Source: Klebsormidium nitens (lineage: Eukaryota > Streptophyta > Klebsormidiophyceae > Klebsormidiales > Klebsormidiaceae). From it: a DNA stretch of 64,000 bases. This document shows positions 29,003-39,504 of this stretch, piece after piece; the first letter of the stretch is position 1; each line of letters begins with the position of its first letter. A program made the translations under genes and the position numbers. The stretch is from NCBI GenBank assembly GCA_000708835.1, contig DF237210.1:1-64000 (forward strand), written 5' to 3'. The notes beneath the pieces were generated by a model that searched no databases, was not told the origin of the DNA, and saw nothing but the letters and a program-made list of their open reading frames with translations.

Positions 29003-30850
29003 CCTGTGACAGGAGGAGAACTTCCCGCAGGCCTGCTGTTCACTTGCCCAAAAAAGTTTACGAACTAGAGGTACTTGGCAGTTGCCCGATATCTTGCTGA
29101 AACCGCTTCAGAGGGCTGCAGAGGACCACTACACTTCCAACAACCAACCAATGAGACAGCACCAAAAGCCCCTTGTCTCGGTGTCTGTTTGCAGAGATCC
29201 TTGGGAGCCTTCTGCACCGTCCGGATGGAAGCCTTCAAGGTCTACAGCTAGACAACCAGACAGAAACAGAGCGCCCTGCGATGAAAAGCTCCTCCTCCAA
29301 AGCGCAACTCTACAGCCTCAGGCATCCTTCCACGGTGGCAAGAGATCCGCGCTCTGGGGAAGAATGTTCCGACCGTGGAGCTTCTTCTGCGGATAGCATT
29401 GTGCCAACTTCTGAAGCGTCGATGAAGAGCGTTCGACTTTGCAAGCCGTCCGATCTGTCTCCGTGACTGTGGTTATGTGCTCAAACAAACCTTGAAACCC
29501 TGGTCCGATCGACGGTCGTCAAAGGGGCCCGCGGCCGCCCAAGCTCTCGAGCCGCCCGCGGGGGCCGCCATGTGGGCAGGATCCCCAGTCGCCGGCGAGC
29601 GCTTAGTATTCCGAAGTTCAAAGGGAGGCACCGCCTCAGCATGTTTATGATGTTTGTCTTCGGATTTTCGAGTATTGCTCCGGCCTTGCTCTTTCGACGT
29701 GACTTGCAGCTGTGCATGACAAAGCTGCAAGTCATGGACCACTTCCTTCTCGATCTTTGCGGAGACCATGCAACCATGCTCCAAGGGCGCTGATCTATAT
29801 TTGAGAAATCAGCATCTCTTGTTTGTCTATAGTCTAGATACTCAACTACATGTTGCACATGATCATTACGGTTGAATATATGGCCTGGCTATTAATTGGC
29901 TTACGGCGAGTACGGAAGGTCATGACCATCATCTTTCGCATGCTATATCTACATATGAAGATCTAAGTGTGGATGCGGGCCGGCGGCCTAGCATATGCTC
30001 GCCGACTCCACCTCTGATTGCACTTCAACGCATCTTATCGGGCTAGCTTCAATAGAATCGCAAGTTTTCATTAGAATGGTTTGCAACACAGATGGATTCT
30101 ACAGGAAGGTTGTCCTCCTCATTCAAGCTTGCATGTCGCCAACCGTACCTTTGCCGGTGTGGTCTATTCAAATGTTTCATAATTCAGAAATTTCAATCAT
30201 TTCATGTATCAGCTATCTTTCATTTTGGTCTCTTGTGTTCCAAAGTAGCAAACCTCGGCCTACCAGATTTTCTAGTTAGCTCTCGTATTTACGGGCTTGC
30301 CGTCTTTGGTTTGATCTTGCGCAAAATCTCTACAATCTCAACAAGCGGCTGATTGGGCGAAGTTTTTTGCTTAGACTGCAGGGTGCCTCAGGCAATTCTG
30401 CAAATGGAGTTGTCTACCTGGTCCCGTAATGATAGTTCACCTCCTTCCTGGTCCCGTCCTATTTCTTTCTTAGACTTACCTCTTGAATTACAGAAGGAGA
30501 CTCAAGGCACAACACTTGCATGAGTGAAAGAGCGCCTTGGTTCTCGTCATTGAAAAGCTAATACCTTCTAGGGTGCGGAACGATCTCCTAGATGACAAGG
30601 CAGATACATTGCCACTCCTCGCACGCTCGTACGGCCCTAATACTGACTTCTTTAGAGGACCCCGTTGAGACCAAAGGCCTCTGGTTGTGGTGCCCGAAAA
30701 AACCTGACTCTCTACTGATCCCCGCAAGATTCACTTGGCTCATCTTGCCCGCTATGTACACTCAACCCCAGAACATTCGAGTTTGCAGAACGGACCTGAA
30801 GTTATTCTGTGCGTATGTTCATCCTAAACCCCTAACCCAGCGCTGCTGTG
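29003..30850. other. Intergenic, nothing recognised
   Basis: This lies between the start of the RETICULATA-related gene and the 3' end of the dehydrogenase gene. It should contain the promoter of the former. Short frames on both strands show no domain. Confidence 0.5.
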
Positions 30851-33800
30851 TCACAATTTCGAGTAATTGTACACCCCCTTCCCGACTTTCTTCCCCAGCC
30901 ATCCGGCGTCCACGTATTGCACCAGGAGTGGACACGGCCGGTACTTGCTGTCCCCCAGGCCGTCGTGAAGGACCCGCATAATCGCAAGGCACGTGTCCAA
31001 ACCTGCAAGCAACGAAACCAACGGGTACTCTTAGGAATCTCAAGTGCTAAGTCCTCCCTCTGCAAAAAGTTGGCTGACACAACAGAATCTTCAACAGTAG
31101 CTTCGATTGCAAGCTGGACGCGTTTAAGTATTTTGGGGAACCCGGTACGAAAGTGACATGGCCAACGCTGCCTTCCGTGAAGTCAAGCAGGCGCGCAAAA
31201 CTAGGCGATAGAGCGGCCGATTCGAATCCATCGCCGTCGAACTCAATCACGCTCTGAGGCGCTGGGAGGTCGGTAGCAGCCAAACGCAAAAGCCGGTTGC
31301 GGGAGCGGAAGCCAAGAGCCTACAAAAGTACGAAAAGGATGAAGCCGGGGCGGACGTGTCCCTTACCGATAAAGTCAGCCAGGGTTAGCGGGCCCATAGG
31401 CTGGTTAGTTCCGAGCTTCATCCCTAGGTCGATGTCCTGCGCCGACGCAACCTGCAACCGTATGCCTGAACGCTCAGGAACGATAGAACAGCCCCCAGAT
31501 GGTTGCGCTTTCGCAGCAAAAGGGGACGGAAAACCAGGTCGAGCAGAGCGTCAGATTGTTGGGAGCAAAGCGCTTCAAGTTAAGAAAGCCGGAGACCAAC
31601 AGTTCTCGATCATTGAGTAATACACATCATTTAGCCTAGGCACCAAGCCGACATGCAACCTGCTGTGCCCGTAGCACCTTCATATAACGTTCATGTCGTG
31701 CCTGTTGCAAACCTTCACATTTGAAGGGCACGCGAGCATTTGGTTGGAACGGATGACAAGACTTTCAAGGAAAGCTCCTCCGATACCTCAACTTCGGCTA
31801 TCTGACAAGACTTTGGGAAAGACGACACGATAAAAACAATCCACTTTGTCGGATGGGAAAGAAGACTGACCCCCTCATAGAGCGCGTAGAAGGCCTCGTT
31901 GATCATGGGCATGAGTACCCGGTTGACAATGAAGCCTGGGTAGTCCTTGGAGCAGCACACGGTCTTGCCCAGCCAGTGCGCAAGCTGCTTCGTGTCTTCG
32001 AACACTGCATCCTGCATCGCACGAAACAAGCATCACAGATTCTGGAAGCTTACAGCAGATATGGCAACACGGAGACATGTGGTTGGCCCAAAATTGAGTC
32101 CTTTTCCAGGACCATACAGGTATCCAAAAGGCCCATGATCGCTTTCAATAACGAAGTAAAACGAAGAGTTTGACTTTCCATTGATCCGCAACCATCCATC
32201 TGTTACCTATATTGTGATAAACCACGAAGCTGGGGGTTCTTGACGGGTGCTTGTCTATCGAGTCTCGCACCTTCATCCAATGCCTAAATCATGCATCAAG
32301 GATCTGGAGAGCGACGCGGTAGGGACCAGAAAGATACCAGAAACGAAGAGGCAGCACGAAGAGGGGGCCAAATCCTAAAGAGACACTCACGTCTGTGGCG
32401 ATGCCCCGCACGATCTCGACCAGCTTCATGAGCGGCACCGGGTTCATGAAGTGCATCCCAATGACACGCTCCGGCCGCTGCGTGGCGGCCGCGATGCGTG
32501 TTATTGAGATGGAGCTGGTGTTGGACGCCAGGATAGCTTCCTTGGCAACAATCTGCAAACGCACTCAGCTTGAGTTAGTGGAAACCTCATCAAGTCAAAC
32601 ATCTTATGGCGACCATCTGCACAGACTTTCGGGTCCTTGGTTACAATCAGCAAGGAGAAGCTGCTATTTCGTCATGGGACGAGCTGAAAGCGAGGCGAAG
32701 AAAAGACGGCTATGAGCCAATTTGTGACAGCTTCCCATGCTTGGCTGGATTCTGTGCACGATTTCCAGTTCCTTGGAAACTTTGTGCAACGGTCCACAGG
32801 AGTTTTGGAGGCAGTTGAAGGTGGGGCAGCACCGGGCCCAGGCAGAGTGTACGAACGCGCGAGAGGGTGTGGTTTTGAACCAGACACAGAAGCGTTTTTT
32901 TGTTGTGTGATCCAGCCGGGGAACCCAAATCTAGAGGGATGGGTGCGATGCTTTCGAACTCCTGACTGGGAGGATGAGATACCAGGCAACATTTCTCGAA
33001 GAAGGATGGACGAACGGCAGATGCGTGAACGCTCAAACAAAGCTTCCTTGCACTCATTCGAACTTCATGGAACGATCCTACAGAAGAGCGACAGTTTGAC
33101 AGCAATAAGAGCCAAGAGACAGAATACTACAAATCAAAGAAGGCTTCCGGATGAAAGCAGAGGGGATCTGTCTGCAGGCCCTGTCAGCTGATGATTCCCG
33201 CTTACTGCAATAAGCAAGCAGCAGCAGTAAGCAGGTGCGCAACAAAAGGGAGGCGCAGGATTCGTACTGTGGACCCTCACAGAAAACATTGAGTGAATCT
33301 CGAGTTGACCGAGTTCAGTGCACAAGCTCGGGCCAGTCCAAACAGTCTCTCCTGAAAGATGCAGGCTTGTGGCCACCCTTTCTTTCTCATCTGGGGCTTC
33401 CTTTTAGAGGCCAGGTCTTTCGTGCAGATGAATGGACGTTCTCTGATTCTTTGTGCCGCTTGTCACGGCAAAGAGTAGGGTCAACTCTCTCAACGCCAGA
33501 TCCAGCACCCTAAGAAGACTTCGCAGCTGCTATTAAAGTTTTGTATTCATGTTCTGCCCCACCTTGTCCAGCTCGGAGAAGATTCGCCTCTTGAGTGCTT
33601 CGTTCTCAGCCACAGCCTCAATCACAACGTCTGCTGAATGGAAGTCCTCCAGGGTGGTGGTAGTTTGTACGCGCTTCATGATCTTCTCAGCTTCCTCCTG
33701 CACTAGATAAACACTTGCAATCATTGGACAGATAGTGCAACTGCTAGACAGACACCATACACATTCACCTGATGGTCAACGGCACTCACGATGTTTTCAG

Positions 33801-34267
33801 CTTCTTCCTGCACCACCGAACAACGTCGACAGTGAGCTGGACAATGAGCTGTCCAAATTAGGCAGCGTGCACAATCACCTGATTGTCAAAGGAATGTGAT
33901 CAGCGGGCCTGATCTGCACCTCTCATTACTTCTTGCCATTCTGTGCCTCGTCAACGACCTTGCTCCAATACAATTGCAGAAGCCAGATGCAGCCCCCTCG
34001 TTGTAACTTTTGATAAGAAACATTTCTAGCCCTCACCTGCCCCAAAGTCCCTTTTGTCACGAACTTTGTCAAAGAAGCCTTAATTGTCTGCATGCCCCGG
34101 TCCAGCGCCCTTTGATCCACGTCACTCAAGATCACGTCCAGGCTAGCAGTGGCAGCGACCTGCGCGATTCCGCTCCCCATCTGCCCAGCTCCAACCACTC
34201 CCAGCACCGAAAACCGTGCAGCCATAGAGGAGAAACCTCGAAGAACCGCAGTCGGCTGCGTTGCCAT
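30851..34267 (-). CDS. 3-hydroxyacyl/3-hydroxybutyryl-CoA dehydrogenase, PTS1
   Basis: It catalyses NAD-dependent oxidation of L-3-hydroxyacyl-CoA in beta-oxidation (or the reverse reaction). Exons in coding order: 34267-34037, 33697-33563, 32552-32391, 32011-31871, 31451-31367 and 31002-30851 (301 residues). The Rossmann motif is [17 protein letters not shown]. Catalytic-region motifs are [15 protein letters not shown], the His in [20 protein letters not shown] (family active-site His), [38 protein letters not shown], and [20 protein letters not shown]. The protein ends in Ser-Lys-Leu, a perfect type 1 peroxisomal signal. The first about 18 residues ([19 protein letters not shown]) are Arg/Ser/Ala-rich without acids and could be a weak mitochondrial presequence; the family usually starts near SVLGVVGAG. 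The intron before the exon starting at 33697 carries a duplicated exon start that could act as an 18-nt mini-exon. Confidence 0.95.
33677..33900 (-). repeat. About 110-bp tandem duplication across a dehydrogenase acceptor
   Basis: On the minus strand the real exon starts at 33697 with GCAG/GAGGAAGCTGAGAAGATC. A copy starts at 33807 with GCAG/GAAGAAGCTGAAAACATC and is followed at once by GTGAGT. The neighbouring intron text (CACCTGATTGTCAA / CACCTGATGGTCAA on plus) is also repeated. The copy could be an 18-nt exon coding EEAENI, in frame with EEAEKI of the real exon. Confidence 0.9.
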
Positions 34268-35488
34268 GGCTCCGGCCCCCCAGGATTCTTACATCCAAGA
34301 GTCTGCTCCAGAACAAGTCTTCAATATTGTAAGATGATGAGGACAAGATTGCTCATGACAGCTCAGGCTTCCTTTGCAAGAATGCGGCGTATCTCTCACC
34401 TCCAACCAGCTGCGCGTTGCAGCGTTGCCTTCCTCAGCTTTTTCCCTGCTTTTTCTCAAACTTCAAAGGCTCCTCAGGGCTCAAGCTACCTAGCCATGGG
34501 CAAAACGATATGTTGAAATCAGCAACCGCGTGAAATTAGGGTTCCAGATAGTTTGCCAGGTCAGCATGACTGAAGGAACTGTCGACGAATCAGCGACGCC
34601 ATGTGTCAATATAATGCAAAAGATATTGGCTCAATCTAGGCTGGCGGGAAAGGTTTTTGCGCAGCACCTTCATGTACTACCACTCTAGCTTCTAGCTCCA
34701 TGTAGGACACAGAACAATATCATTGGCCATCATATTACACGTCCCATGATATATATGTGTGATTTAACCAGGCTGTCTCTGTAGATTTTGATACTTGAAC
34801 TAGCTTAGTGACACCAGTGACACCAATTTTTACGGTGTTGCACAAGCTCGGTGAGCTTCGATTGTCTTGCATGAAGCAGTTTGCATTGAAAGGGGAAAAG
34901 GATGTAGACATCATGATGTCATCTTGCAAGCTGCATTGCAAGCAAGCGCATGGCCGGACATCGCTGGCCACGTACCCGGCCCGATTTCACCATGCCGCAC
35001 GTAATCATGAGACCAAACCCTCGACAATATTACATACAAGTACCCAGCATCGAAACAAGTTGTTTTCATTTGCGCTTTCTACCTTCTTAGTAAGGAACAG
35101 ATTGATTGCCTTTACATGATCTAATTTGGCTGTGGCACAAAGCGACGGTTATGCTCATTTCCGGGTCATCATTGTATGCGTCCGGATGCACATGGACAGA
35201 AACTGGATGCACCAGCGCTCAAACCTCAAGGAGCTGGAAGTTGCTATTGCCTAATCAACATTCTATTGTACATTTAACTTGAAAGCAGACCACGCTCAAA
35301 CGATTCGGTATGCCCTGTTCTTTCTCCGCCAAAAACGTTAAAACCCTTTCCTCTTGATTGAGCCACAATGCGAGCAAACGGCCACATGGCGACCTTTCTG
35401 AAAAGTTTACAATTCAACCACCTGGTAAGTACAAAACCTGACCTTTACCTTTCATGTACTCTTCCAATCAAATATCACGTGTCACGTG
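34268..35488. other. Intergenic, nothing recognised
   Basis: This lies between the dehydrogenase start and the 3' end of the LYR-ApaG gene. It probably holds the dehydrogenase promoter. No supportable gene. Confidence 0.5.
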
Positions 35489-38400
35489 TCACTTTCGATC
35501 AACTGATGGTGCACCGATTCTGATACTATCAAAACGTCGGACCGCGGAGTTTCCGGATTCCAGCATCGAGAAGAAAGTCGAGGCCGAAACCGGCTGGAAC
35601 GGCCTGAATGCAAATGGCGCTATTTCGACGTCCAACAAATGACCGCTGTCTGTCACCATTGAGTAGAAGCCGCTCATTTGACCCATGCCCTTCGCTTGGA
35701 TTGCAGCCGTGCTAGCATACGAGTGCGACTCCCCCGGCGGAATGTTTGGCTGTTGCCCAAGCACGCCTGGACCGTGTACCTGTGATCAGAATACCCGTCA
35801 GCGCTCAGATGGTTGTGGAAACTTGCAGGAGCGGATGCACGTAGGGATGCACGCATGGGGTGGCGCTTCCGGCCAATACTCAGCCATACGAACAATGGTG
35901 CACTAGCAAGAGCCTGTACAAGTTGAGGAGTAGCATACGCTGACTGGTTTCCGCATATTGGGAGGATTTGAGTCGACTTACTGTAGGAAACAAATGAGCA
36001 GACACAGGGCATCGGATGTTGCCGACATGGGACGATCGAAGACCCAACTGTCTTGCAGACTTCAATTTCTACGAAACCTATGATGCTCTGGGCAAAGGCC
36101 AATTCGATGCCACTCATACTCTAGAAAATCGTCAAGTGATCGGGTACATAGTAATCACAGGGCGAGCGTTTTGATTCGAGCAACCAACATTTTGATCCGT
36201 GGTGTCCAATAGAATACAGAGGATACAAAACAGAACAATCAAGTGGCTTCTCGTAGGCGCACTAATATGGGGAAGCCAGCAGCCAAGTGAAGCTCCATTA
36301 TCTTTGTCAACCAGCAAAGTCGAGAATACCTCTGCAAAAGCGGCTAGGGGCTGACAGCACTGGGACCCCTTACCTCTTGCAAGTTCCCCTCGGAATCTAA
36401 GATTTTGAAGGTGCGACTGAGCAGAGTGACTGGCTCCTTGCCCTCGTTCGTAATCGTCACCTGTAAGCAGAAGACATCGCTGGACAGCTGTAAAGACGAG
36501 CACGAAGTGCAACCATTTCGAAACTACTGCACTCAATACTTCTGTCCCGAAGGCCCAGCAAGTTCAACAACGTAAGAGACGAAGTGAAGACAGCTTTAAA
36601 AAATGCGCGTTCCATCCCTAACCTACGACAGGAAGGTTCGACAACAAAGCTGGCCCGTTCAATATACAAAGCTGCCTTTTGCGATGGGGCAGAACAAGAG
36701 TTGTTCTCTTGCTGTTGGGTCTTGCTGTTGGTCAGAGGCAGGCTCCTGTCCTGTTTGAAATGAGATCAAAAAGGAGCTTCCCTCCGAACACTGTCAACCA
36801 ACGTTGAGTTTGTCCACGAGCTTCTTCCTTTTGTTGACCATGGATTCCAGACAAACGAGCTTCTTCCTTCTCTTGACCGTAATTTGCAGATGGAAACAAG
36901 CGCTTAAAACATCCACAGGCTTTTAGGCGTCTTGACATAGATCGCCGATCGAAATTGCAACGGTCCGGAAGTACTCTTGTAACCTCGAAGCTCCAGCATC
37001 GTGACGGGCTATCATCAACGCGCAACGGATTGCCATCTAAGCGAGGCAGTCCAACGTCGCTTCTGACGTCTGAGGACATCTTTGCCATGTGCGAGAGAAA
37101 CTACAGTACGGGTTTGTCGGACCTATCAAACACAAACAACTCAACCGGAAAAACGTGGAGCTCGAAAACCTTTGCGGCCCTTTACTCTCGCCTCAACTTA
37201 AGCCGGCTCCTGCCAACGGGATCTTGACTTTCTCCGACCCAGAAAGCGAAAAGGTTGGCTCACGTGGTACTGGTAGATGTGCTGCTGGATCCGGTGCATC
37301 TGCTGCTGCGCAATGAAAGTGCTGTACATGGAAACCCGCACGCAGTCCGTCACTGCTTCGCTTCGCGGCAGCACCGTTAGCTGTTCCAGGAGCCGTGCCT
37401 GCCGGCCCAGCCGTGAAAGGAACCGGAACCCCGTGCTTATCCGGTCGTCAAGATCCTGCCAGAGAGAGTTTATGGCGTTGGATCAATTTGAGAGAGTCTT
37501 TTGCCAAGCTTGCACCCGACCTGTGCTTTGAAAGAACACAAGTTTCAATAAGTACCAATGTAAGAGAAATTGAAACCTTGTGCTTATCCCCTCATCAAGA
37601 TCCTGCTGGGTATATGCCGTCAGGAGATGGATGCGGCTTTAACAAAGTATCTGAGGCTCTTTTTCAACACCCAATTTGAAGTATGGAGGAACCCTCAGGA
37701 GAAAGATTCAGAGGCTTTCCGTGTAGATCGGAACTTTGGTACCCCTGATATTGAGAAAGTCAGTGACAGACTGTGAGAGCATGCTAAAAAGAGCGCCAGC
37801 TGTTCATCTCAGCAAAGTGTCTTCAATCATAGACATCAAAGATCCTTGACGGGGTCAGAAGGTTGGCGAGTAGACAGATGCAGCAGACCTGGTATCAAGT
37901 CAGATAAGGCTATCATGCGTAGACTCCGTGGTATTGGGCGAAGCCCTGGGAAAACAGATGGTGCCTAGCCATGCAGCTGTTGCACTTTTGGAGTATTCTG
38001 GCACCTGGTTGATACGGTTGAAAATTGTCCTTCCTTGCACATTGACCTTGCAGCAGAAGTTTTCCTAAAGGATATCTAAATATTAACAACTTCCATTCAA
38101 TCTAACAGTATCTGCAGCAGTTTTCGCGTGCATCAGAAGTACTCTTCTCGCACAGCTAAAATCGAATCATCACAAGGCCACTTCCTCCAATGCAAGGCGT
38201 CACATGTATTAATCAAGGCCAGTCGGGTTGAGCTATGATGGTGAAAGTGGGGCTAATACATACAACCAGGCCAGGAAAGAAGACGTCGAAATCTTAGGTT
38301 CGCTCCCTGCCGAAAATCTCAAGTCGATGACAAGAACCTCTCACTTGGTCCTTCATCGTTCTCCGGAACTCCTCCCGCACAACTTGCTTGAGATCCTCTG

Positions 38401-38905
38401 GCCCCCTTTCCGCGGCCAGGGCGATTGAAGACAATTGCTCGGCGCACCAGAGAATCTCTGTCTGAAATACAAGACCAAAAAATGGTTTGTAGACCTTGCT
38501 AAGCTCTTCAGAAAGTACTCTAGGTTCAGAGAGTTTCGGAGTAGCCGGGCAGAAAAGTCCCCGAGTTTATGCTGACCTCTCTTCAATGGGGCAAGAAGCA
38601 ACATAACACCACTCCTTTCTATACCATACTTCGTCCAAATCGGGCAGTGCACGGGGATGCACTCTCTGTAAGAGTGCCCCTCATCATGCACTCAAACAAC
38701 ACAATAACTAACTGAAGCAATATCAACAGGAGCTGGCTGTCCTGGAAAGAAAGGATAGGCGTATGGCAGTAGAGAGGGCGCCACCAACCTGCGGAAGTAT
38801 TTGACTCCAAACCCCACCATGTCGCTCAATCTGCTTGGCAAGATTCCGAGCCGCAATCAACAAAGAGCGATACAGCGGCCGCACAATCGGCGCACTTGAC
38901 TCCAT
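35489..38905 (-). CDS. LYR-motif plus ApaG-domain protein
   Basis: Exons in coding order: 38905-38789, 38461-38345, 37455-37264, 36460-36374 and 35779-35489 (267 residues). The N-terminus has an LYR motif in PLYRSLLIAARNLAKQ, as in small mitochondrial proteins that bind acyl-carrier protein and the Fe-S/complex assembly machinery. A helical middle follows (LKQVVREEFRRTMKDQ, DRISTGFRFLSRLGRQARLL). The C-terminal half is a full ApaG (DUF525) fold: VRVSMYSTFIAQQ, VTITNEGKEPVTLLSRTFKI, VHGPGVLGQQPNIPPGESHSY and GQMSGFYSMV...LLDVEIAPFAF. ApaG domains are beta-sandwich modules of uncertain role, often in protein binding. Exon joins are all phase 0. The join of the first two exons (PQ/TE) is the least certain. 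An intron carries a truncated copy of the third exon's start. It is divergent from IPK1, with about 600 bases between starts. Confidence 0.85.
36812..36885. repeat. 39-bp two-copy tandem repeat in LYR-ApaG intron
   Basis: ACGAGCTTCTTCCTT followed by a TTGACC occurs at 36816 and again at 36855. It is intronic. Confidence 0.8.
37415..37610 (-). repeat. Duplicated acceptor plus LYR-ApaG exon-3 start, 147-bp offset
   Basis: On the minus strand the real exon starts at 37455 (CAG/GATCTTGACGACCGG, DLDDRISTGFRFL). A copy starts at 37602 (CAG/GATCTTGATGAGGGG, DLDEGISTRFQFL). The offset is a multiple of three, but the copy reads into a TGA before reaching the real exon. Confidence 0.9.
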
Positions 38906-39504
38906 TGCTGTACCACCCTCAAGTTTACTAAGGAAGGCAAAAGTGGTGAGTGTTCATAAAGGCCTCCAATCCGTTCTACTCCAGCTACAGATGGAGTCCT
39001 GGCGGAGCTACAACTGATTTTTTAGGTTGGAGTCCGTTTCTGAAGTCTGATCAGGACTGTTCGAGCTGCCCCTGCCAGCATGCATGCATGCGCGCATCTT
39101 TCTTGGGAGGAGGAGAATTTTGTGGCACGGCATGATGCCGTGCCATGAAGTCGTTGAGTTCAAATCTCTAAGGATTCTCTTGAGTCCGTCTTCTAGCCAC
39201 TGCAATCACCTACACAACCACGGGCAAAGCCTTTTGAGAATATCCAAGTAGTGCAATATTGCAATGAAGCCTGCGCACTAGCGCCTATCAGCGCAGCAGG
39301 CTCTCTTCTCTGGTCGCTTGCAGCACACGCTCTGACGCTGTCTAAGTGGTTCACGTCCAGCGTCTAGACCGTAATGCTACATTGTTCCCCGTGGAAAGAC
39401 CAGGAAGGGCGCATTCAGCTTCCCAAAAGCGCTGGGATCTCATCTGATATTTCTTCTCAAGTCTAAGACACCAGCCAGAATTGGTCTTTGCGGTGTGAGA
39501 GGCC
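38906..39504. other. Divergent promoter region, LYR-ApaG / IPK1
   Basis: About 600 bases separate the two start codons on opposite strands. No gene is seen. It may be a shared promoter. Confidence 0.55.
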
